DNA of 9,807 bases, taken from positions 1-9,807 of the forward strand of contig JAFAVL010000241.1 of the NCBI GenBank assembly GCA_019242465.1, written 5' to 3'. The position numbers were made by a program, and so were the translations under genes. The notes beneath the pieces were generated by a model. The model searched no databases. It saw only the letters and a program-made list of their open reading frames with translations, and was not told where the DNA came from. The DNA is from Chroococcidiopsidaceae cyanobacterium CP_BM_RX_35 (GTDB lineage: Bacteria; Cyanobacteriota; Cyanobacteriia; Cyanobacteriales; Chroococcidiopsidaceae). Numbering within the stretch: position 1 is the stretch's first letter; each line of letters opens with the position of its first letter. This document shows, one piece after another, positions 5,644 to 9,807 of this stretch.

Positions 5644-6840
5644 CTAACTACTAATTGCTGAATAGCGCTCTGCCATTGTCTCAATGATCTGGAGGAGTTG
5701 GGCTTGATCCAAACCTTGGGTTAAGTGAGCGGCAATGCAGCACCCTCCGGCTCCCATACCTTCTTTAACATAGCCCTGCTCATAGGCACGGAGTTGGGTG
5801 TGGCGAGAGGCAGCAAAACTTAATTGGGTAGCGAGGAGGGGGACTCCCGCGACCATTTGAGCTAGTTCGACCGTATGACCAGTCGTATCCTCTGCTACCC
5901 AGCGAGTCGTTCCTACCACAACCTGTTCTGGTTGCCAGGGCAGGATATATTCTCTGGTGATCGCTTGCATCAAAGCGTAGACAGCCAGCATTTGAGTTCC
6001 ACCGGCTAGCATCACGCCACAAGTGCGGCTGGCAGCGATTGCGATCCCAGCTGCGACGATTTGCATGGGATCACCTACTGCGGCCACCAGGCGTAAGGGG
6101 TCGAGAAGAGGAGGGCAGGGGGAGATGGGGAACTCGGGGTCCCCTTTGGGGATTAGGGGTAAATGGGGGGAGAAGAGAGAGCAATCTTCAAAATTTTTCA
6201 GTCCAGCACATTGTAGTCCCATCTGAACTAGTGCCCATTTCTGAGCGTGATTGCACACTGGATGGCTACTGCTAACTTTTCCTTTAGCAGCAATGCCTAA
6301 ACCAGTTAAGATCGCTAGTGCTGTTGTGGTTCCTCCCACAACACACTCGCCCACAATGAGATAGCTTTGGGATATGTTTGCTGCTAGTTTTTCGCCCCAA
6401 ACTAATCCTTGCTCTAGCAAATGTTTTACTGTTGTTAATTCCAGAGCACAGCCTTGACTCAAACACCTGGCTTGCTCTCCACCTAAATCGATTGTTGGCA
6501 CAGGTGGTGGTTCAGGTAAACCAGCGTTAAACAGATAAATCGGCAATGAGAGCATCTCGACGACAGCGCGAGAAATCAGGACTGGGGATGCCCCAGCCTG
6601 GAGCGGTGGCAGGGGATATTGGGGTTGCGGCAAAGGACCGTGGTACAAGAACTCAGCGTCGGCAAGTGCAGTAAATCGACGCGCCTCTGGGGTGGCACCA
6701 GCCGCTGAGATCCCAGGGAGCAACGCAGTCTCAGTAAATCCTAAAACACAGCTCAATACTGGCGAATGACCCTGATACCGTGAAAGCCAATGCTGACCCA
6801 ACTCAATTTGAGTATAAACCTTAACATCTTCATTCTTCAT
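5644..6840 (-). CDS. CobT-like nicotinate-nucleotide phosphoribosyltransferase (UPF0284/TIGR00303 type)
   Basis: The 398-residue product matches the cyanobacterial/archaeal CobT-related family. It has an early LGFTETALLPGISAAGATPEARR segment, GECVVGGTTTALAILTGLG (about 164-182), AAVGDPMQIVAAG (about 253-265) and CGVMLAGGTQMLAVYAL (274-290). CobT enzymes attach a ribose phosphate from nicotinate mononucleotide to the lower-ligand base of cobamides; the base used by this branch is unsettled, and many cyanobacteria make adenine-type pseudocobalamin. Its ATG overlaps the end of the upstream DUF2232 gene by 11 bases, indicating translational coupling. Residues about 217-247 (with SPHLPLIPKGDP and PISPCPPLLDP) are encoded by a purine-rich repeat-like tract and look inserted relative to the family core. 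The frame stays open and both flanks are well conserved, so the enzyme may still fold with an extra loop. Confidence 0.85.
   Translation of the reverse strand: MKNEDVKVYTQIELGQHWLSRYQGHSPVLSCVLGFTETALLPGISAAGATPEARRFTALADAEFLYHGPLPQPQYPLPPLQAGASPVLISRAVVEMLSLPIYLFNAGLPEPPPVPTIDLGGEQARCLSQGCALELTTVKHLLEQGLVWGEKLAANISQSYLIVGECVVGGTTTALAILTGLGIAAKGKVSSSHPVCNHAQKWALVQMGLQCAGLKNFEDCSLFSPHLPLIPKGDPEFPISPCPPLLDPLRLVAAVGDPMQIVAAGIAIAASRTCGVMLAGGTQMLAVYALMQAITREYILPWQPEQVVVGTTRWVAEDTTGHTVELAQMVAGVPLLATQLSFAASRHTQLRAYEQGYVKEGMGAGGCCIAAHLTQGLDQAQLLQIIETMAERYSAISS
6102..6192. repeat. Purine-rich repeat-like tract inside the CobT-like gene
   Basis: The plus strand is strongly G/A-rich, with runs such as GGGCAGGGGGAGATGGGG and GGGGGGAGAAGAGAGAG. 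It contains two nested palindromes, GGGGTCCCC (6136-6144) and CCCCTTTGGGG (6141-6151). GGGGGGAGAA (6165-6174) and GCAGGGGG recur exactly in the element at 2476-2600 (GGGGGGAGAA at 2531-2540). The tract begins and ends sharply against ordinary coding sequence. A repeat insertion is the simplest explanation, but it is inferred without a repeat-free homologue to align. Confidence 0.6.
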
Positions 6841-7531
6841 AATCCATCAGAACTTGTACCCAGCGAGGAGGGCGAGAAATTGGGTTGCCTAACCGATCTA
6901 GCAATAACCAAGCTGCTAGATGAACCGTGAACAAGTAGATCGCATTGCTCACAAACACGCTAGCAATCGCGAACGCCTGAATTAACAAGATACTGGGTTG
7001 AGCTAACCATCCCAGCTTGATAAACAACCACTCCAAAAAATCTGTCATTTGGGTAATCGTATAAACCCAGAGATCTTCACCCGTCAGTATCCACAGCAGC
7101 CAAATGTAAAAGAAGAATCCCAACGCTCCTAGTAACGTCCCCAGGCTAATGGAGACAATCCAAGGAGAGCGGCGCCGCCAAGCTGCGCCTAGTAGCACTC
7201 CCATTAGACCATAGGGGATGAGAAATAAAACGCTGCGGGTTGGTCCCATTAGCACTGAAAGCAGCAAAGTGGAGACCAAAGTTGCCATCCAAGCCGCCCT
7301 CTTGCTCCAGCGGAGATAGACCAAAGCCAGTGGCACAGGGAAAAAAATCCGCAATACTGGTCCCAGTGGAAAGTAGGAATTAATCAACCACAGCAAGCTA
7401 GCAGTGCTTGCGAGAAAAGCTGTTTCTACCATCCTTAAAGGAGTATCAGCCCTCACCTGTGGCGGGGATAAATCGTCTTGCTCGTCAAAGCTTTCATTAA
7501 CTGAGGGGTCGGCATCAGGAGAATCATTCAT
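6830..7531 (-). CDS. DUF2232 family integral membrane protein
   Basis: The 233-residue product has an acidic, disordered cytoplasmic-type N-terminus (about 1-32) followed by roughly six hydrophobic segments: about 36-52, 56-73, 78-95, 99-117, 124-149 and 183-212. The segment VYLRWSKRAAWMATLVSTLL is typical of DUF2232/YybS-like proteins. That family has been considered distantly related to the substrate-binding S components of ECF vitamin transporters; I state this from memory and with caution. ATG 7531 is chosen over TTG 7549, which would add six residues (MDCLVD). It begins 24 bases after the stop of the Crp/Fnr gene and overlaps the start of the CobT-like gene by 11 bases, so the three are almost certainly one transcript. 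A role in uptake of a vitamin or lower-ligand precursor would fit the neighbours but is unproven. Confidence 0.85.
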   Translation of the reverse strand: MNDSPDADPSVNESFDEQDDLSPPQVRADTPLRMVETAFLASTASLLWLINSYFPLGPVLRIFFPVPLALVYLRWSKRAAWMATLVSTLLLSVLMGPTRSVLFLIPYGLMGVLLGAAWRRRSPWIVSISLGTLLGALGFFFYIWLLWILTGEDLWVYTITQMTDFLEWLFIKLGWLAQPSILLIQAFAIASVFVSNAIYLFTVHLAAWLLLDRLGNPISRPPRWVQVLMDYEE

Positions 7532-7555
7532 ATCAACCAAACAATCCAAAATTCT

Positions 7556-8254
7556 CTAATCAATCTGGCTTTCAAGGGCTTGCCGATCAGGAATAGAGAT
7601 GGTCTCTTGATGGCGTAGAATCAACCCTTTCTTCTCCAGCTTTGTTAGCACACGGGTCACGGTTTCCCGTGCCAACCCACAAAGACTACTCAATTCCCGG
7701 TGTGGTAAGTTGGGAATTTCTATCCCAGTCTGACTTTGTTTTCCCTGTCCTTCAGCCAAAAATAGCAACGTGTCTGCTACCCGCGACACACTATCAGATT
7801 CCCGGAGCCGCAATCGCTGATTCACTTGCCGCAAGCGTCGCGCCATCAGCTGAGCCAGCCGAATTCCCGCCAAAGGTTCTGTCTGAATCAACTGAACGAA
7901 ATCCAGTGCTGGGATGTTGCCAGTTGTAGCAGCAGTGAGGGCGATGGCATCCGTGGATCGAGGTGCCTCATTCAGAGCGGCCATTTCACCAAATATTTCT
8001 CCCTTGCCTAGTATGTTTAGCGTCACCTCTTTACCATCTAAATTGTATGTGCGAATCTTCACCCAACCTTCCAAAATGAAGTAGACAGAGCTACCCCAGT
8101 CATTTTCCAGCAAAATTACTTGATTGGTTGGGTGAGAGCGGGTGACAATATGAGTCAGGGCTCTATCCACAGCGCTCTGCGGCAAACCCTCAAAAAAAGA
8201 AGCCAAGTAAATCAACTGCTCGCTTGGTGCGTGGTGGCTGTGTTGGTCTTGCAT
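7556..8254 (-). CDS. Crp/Fnr-family transcriptional regulator
   Basis: The 232-residue product has an N-terminal cyclic-nucleotide-binding beta-roll (about 15-125) and a C-terminal winged helix (about 150-220). The phosphate-binding cassette is intact: F88-G89-E90 with R99-S100 (FGEMAALNEAPRST), fitting the FGE...PR(A/S) consensus, so cAMP or cGMP binding is plausible. No FNR-type N-terminal cysteine cluster is present. The recognition helix reads GLARETVTRVLTKL; Arg196, Glu197 and Arg201 match Arg180, Glu181 and Arg185 of E. coli CRP, which contact TGTGA half-sites. ATG 8254 has only a weak Shine-Dalgarno sequence. The gene leads a probable operon with the DUF2232 and CobT-like genes and is divergent from pgsA across 54 bases. 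I saw no good TGTGA-N6-TCACA site in that gap, so autoregulation is not evident. Confidence 0.92.
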   Translation of the reverse strand: MQDQHSHHAPSEQLIYLASFFEGLPQSAVDRALTHIVTRSHPTNQVILLENDWGSSVYFILEGWVKIRTYNLDGKEVTLNILGKGEIFGEMAALNEAPRSTDAIALTAATTGNIPALDFVQLIQTEPLAGIRLAQLMARRLRQVNQRLRLRESDSVSRVADTLLFLAEGQGKQSQTGIEIPNLPHRELSSLCGLARETVTRVLTKLEKKGLILRHQETISIPDRQALESQID

Positions 8255-8268
8255 GAGGCCATCAAAGG

Positions 8269-8296
8269 ACTGAAGGCTAAAATTAAACTTTATACT
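8269..8296 (+). promoter_or_regulatory. Candidate pgsA promoter in 54-bp divergent spacer
   Basis: TATACT at 8291-8296 is a good sigma70-type -10 box for pgsA, and a poor -35-like CTGAAG lies at 8270-8275. Transcription would start near 8303, giving a very short leader before ATG 8309. The minus strand across the same bases reads TATAAA, so the opposite promoter for the Crp/Fnr operon may overlap. No mapping data are available. Confidence 0.3.
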
Positions 8297-8308
8297 TCAC
8301 TTTTCTTC

Positions 8309-8866
8309 ATGACGCTGCCAAACTGGATTACATTATCAAGGGTTTTAGGGTTACCAGTGCTGCTATTTTGCCTGCAAAACCCCACATTTGAAACTCGTTC
8401 CTTCAGTTTGGTCATCTTTCTGATTGCCGCTGTAACGGATTGGCTGGATGGCTACCTAGCCCGGAAACTTAACCTAGTTACTGAATTAGGCAAATTTCTT
8501 GACCCCTTGGTAGATAAATTGTTGGTTTTGGGACCCTTACTATCACTTATTCAGCTGGGACAGGTACCAGCTTGGGGAGTCTTTTTAATCTTGGCACGAG
8601 AGTTGAGTATAGCAGGTTGGCGAGTTACGCCTAGTTTGACTGGCAAAACAGTTATTGTCGGAGCCAACTTCTGGGGTAAGCTAAAAACTGTCAGTCAAAT
8701 TGCTGCGGTTGCCCTTCTGATTGCTCCTCTCCCAGACAGCAGCCGTCTCCCCTGCCTGATCATCTTTTGGATTTCTGTTATTTTAACCTGGATTTCAGGG
8801 ATTGTTTATCTGTGGCCTTTGAGGATCTCGTCATCTACAGAGAAATCTACTTCGGCTGTATCTTGA
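8309..8866 (+). CDS. pgsA: CDP-diacylglycerol--glycerol-3-phosphate 3-phosphatidyltransferase
   Basis: PgsA joins CDP-diacylglycerol and glycerol 3-phosphate to phosphatidylglycerophosphate in the membrane. This is the committed step to phosphatidylglycerol, which is essential for thylakoids and photosystems. The 185-residue product begins MTLPNWITLSRVLGLPVLL, the standard PgsA start. It carries the complete CDP-alcohol phosphotransferase motif: D44-x2-D47-G48-x2-A51-R52-x8-G61-x3-D65-x3-D69. Several membrane segments are predicted (about 32-46, 70-100, 127-140 and 147-170). ATG 8309 is chosen; the open frame extends back to 8120, but that part lies antisense to the Crp/Fnr gene and gives no PgsA-like sequence. 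The 3' end overlaps the convergent CSP41b-like gene by 61 bases, so its last 20 or so codons (from about LWPLRI on) are antisense to coding sequence. Confidence 0.93.
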   Translation: MTLPNWITLSRVLGLPVLLFCLQNPTFETRSFSLVIFLIAAVTDWLDGYLARKLNLVTELGKFLDPLVDKLLVLGPLLSLIQLGQVPAWGVFLILARELSIAGWRVTPSLTGKTVIVGANFWGKLKTVSQIAAVALLIAPLPDSSRLPCLIIFWISVILTWISGIVYLWPLRISSSTEKSTSAVS

Positions 8867-9744
8867 CCAGAAACTAGGTAATCCTTGTAGAAGGAGTCTT
8901 TCAGTCCAGAGAGCAAGTCATATTCGGGTTGCCAGCTTAGTTCAGTTTTGGCTTTATTCACGCAAGTAAAAAAGTGTTGTACTCTGATAGGAAAAGCCTT
9001 GCGTTTACCGAAGTCAAACTGCTTGGGGTCGTAGTGAACAATTTCTACAGCGTCATTTGACTTGCCAGCAGCAATGGCACAAGCTTGAGCCAACCCATCG
9101 AACGTGACATAGCGATCGCCCGAAACATTGTAAATCTGCCCGACTGCCTGAGCATTCCCCAAAATCTGGCACATTGCTCTAGCCAAATCTTTCACATGAC
9201 CAAACTGAGTAATATGTAACCCATTGTCGGGAATCGGAATTGGGCGATCGCGCACGATGCGGTTGAAAAACCAGGACTCTAGCTCATTATAGTTCTGCGG
9301 TCCATAAATATAAGTCGGGCGAATTGCTGTCCAAGGCAAACCGAGATAACGTGCCAGGTAAGCTTCAGTTTCATGTTTACCCCGGTGGCGGCTTTTTGGA
9401 TCGACTGCATCGCCTTCTAGATGAGGCAGCCGATCGGGCAGATACACTCCCGCTGAACTCATGTAGACAAAATGCTGTACCTGATCTCGAAAAATTTCTG
9501 CTAAAGGTTGTGTATCACTCAGTTCGCGCCCATTATTATCAAAGATGGCGTCAAAATGTTCTGACGATAACTTTGCCTGGAGTTCAGATGAATTAGTGCG
9601 ATCGCCCTGAATCTGTAGCACCTCCGACCTCGGCGCTGGTCGATTACCACGGTTAAACAGAACCACCTCATGTCCTTGTTCCACCAGTAGCTGAGTCAAG
9701 TAGACACCAATAAACCGAGTGCCACCCATGATTAAAATTCGCAT
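8806..9744 (-). CDS. CSP41b-like RNA-binding SDR-family protein (epimerase/dehydratase fold)
   Basis: The 312-residue product has an extended-SDR Rossmann fold starting MRILIMGGTRFIG. It has long segments shared with chloroplast CSP41b: DAIFDNNGRELSDTQPL, VYMSSAGVYL, DPKSRHRGK, IRPTYIYGPQNYNELE, GHVKDLA, SGDRYVTFDGLA, DFGKRKAFP and the tail AEVDFSVDDEIL. CSP41 proteins bind and stabilise or cleave plastid mRNA and rRNA; the cyanobacterial homologue is annotated as an mRNA-binding protein. The catalytic SDR Tyr-x3-Lys is lost: Lys123 is present, but the Tyr position is Arg119 (RHRGK). This fits an RNA-binding rather than dehydratase role. Annotation pipelines will call it an NAD-dependent epimerase. 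ATG 9744 has AGGAG about 13 bases upstream. Its 3' end overlaps pgsA by 61 bases in antisense. Three HIP1 sites lie in it. Confidence 0.9.
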   Translation of the reverse strand: MRILIMGGTRFIGVYLTQLLVEQGHEVVLFNRGNRPAPRSEVLQIQGDRTNSSELQAKLSSEHFDAIFDNNGRELSDTQPLAEIFRDQVQHFVYMSSAGVYLPDRLPHLEGDAVDPKSRHRGKHETEAYLARYLGLPWTAIRPTYIYGPQNYNELESWFFNRIVRDRPIPIPDNGLHITQFGHVKDLARAMCQILGNAQAVGQIYNVSGDRYVTFDGLAQACAIAAGKSNDAVEIVHYDPKQFDFGKRKAFPIRVQHFFTCVNKAKTELSWQPEYDLLSGLKDSFYKDYLVSGQDTAEVDFSVDDEILKGHR

Positions 9745-9807
9745 GTTTTCCCAATCTCCTAGTCTTCGTTTAGCCCCAACCCTGTTCTTATCAAAATCAA
9801 CCCCAAT
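9745..9807 (-). promoter_or_regulatory. Upstream region of the CSP41b-like gene
   Basis: These 63 bases precede ATG 9744 on the minus strand. They hold a Shine-Dalgarno-like TAGGAGA, whose AGGAG lies about 13 bases before the start. I see no clear -10/-35 pair, so the promoter may lie outside the window. Confidence 0.4.

Noticed and set aside
6023..6275. Plus-strand ORFs across the purine-rich tract of the CobT-like gene
   Set aside because: They give low-complexity Gly/Arg/Glu sequence from the repeat and oppose a conserved enzyme frame.
8120..8308. N-terminal extension of pgsA upstream of ATG 8309
   Set aside because: It is antisense to the well-supported Crp/Fnr gene, and the standard PgsA start MTLPNWITLSR lies at 8309.
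8255..8308. CRP-type TGTGA-N6-TCACA operator for autoregulation
   Set aside because: No half-site pair with proper spacing is present in the gap.

Overview
The window reads as cyanobacterial chromosome. Five GCGATCGC (HIP1) octamers are present, two of them overlapping. The genes include a chloroplast CSP41-type RNA-binding SDR protein, an HpsJ-type membrane protein, a bifunctional-nuclease (DUF151) protein, a DUF2232 membrane protein and a UPF0284/CobT-like protein, a set typical of cyanobacteria. Purine-rich palindromic repeats of the kind found in larger cyanobacterial genomes are also present. I cannot name the genus.

Layout. (1) Positions 1-2415, plus strand: the 3' end of a FIST sensor-domain gene, a roughly 300-base stretch with a strong hairpin and a doubtful small ORF, a bifunctional nuclease gene, and an aldo/keto reductase with two 4Fe-4S motifs. 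(2) 2476-2600: a 125-bp polypurine/polypyrimidine palindromic element just before, and possibly running into, an hpsJ-like gene. That gene is followed by a small secreted protein of unknown function. (3) 3903-5078, minus: a twin-arginine, lipobox-bearing solute-binding protein without transporter partners nearby. It is divergent from a small coiled-coil protein gene (5274-5636). (4) 5644-8254, minus: a tight probable operon of Crp/Fnr regulator, DUF2232 membrane protein and CobT-like phosphoribosyltransferase. (5) 8309-8866, plus: pgsA, divergent from the regulator by 54 bp and overlapping tail-to-tail by 61 bp with the CSP41b homologue (8806-9744, minus).

Most genes look like intact household genes. 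The most notable points are three. The CobT-like gene carries a purine-rich segment, resembling the repeat near 2.5 kb, as an in-frame insertion of about 30 codons. The Crp/Fnr, DUF2232 and CobT-like genes are tightly coupled, which suggests a cyclic-nucleotide-linked module for a cobamide lower ligand or vitamin; this is inference. The pgsA and CSP41b coding ends overlap in antisense. No rRNA, tRNA, CRISPR array, transposase or phage gene was seen.
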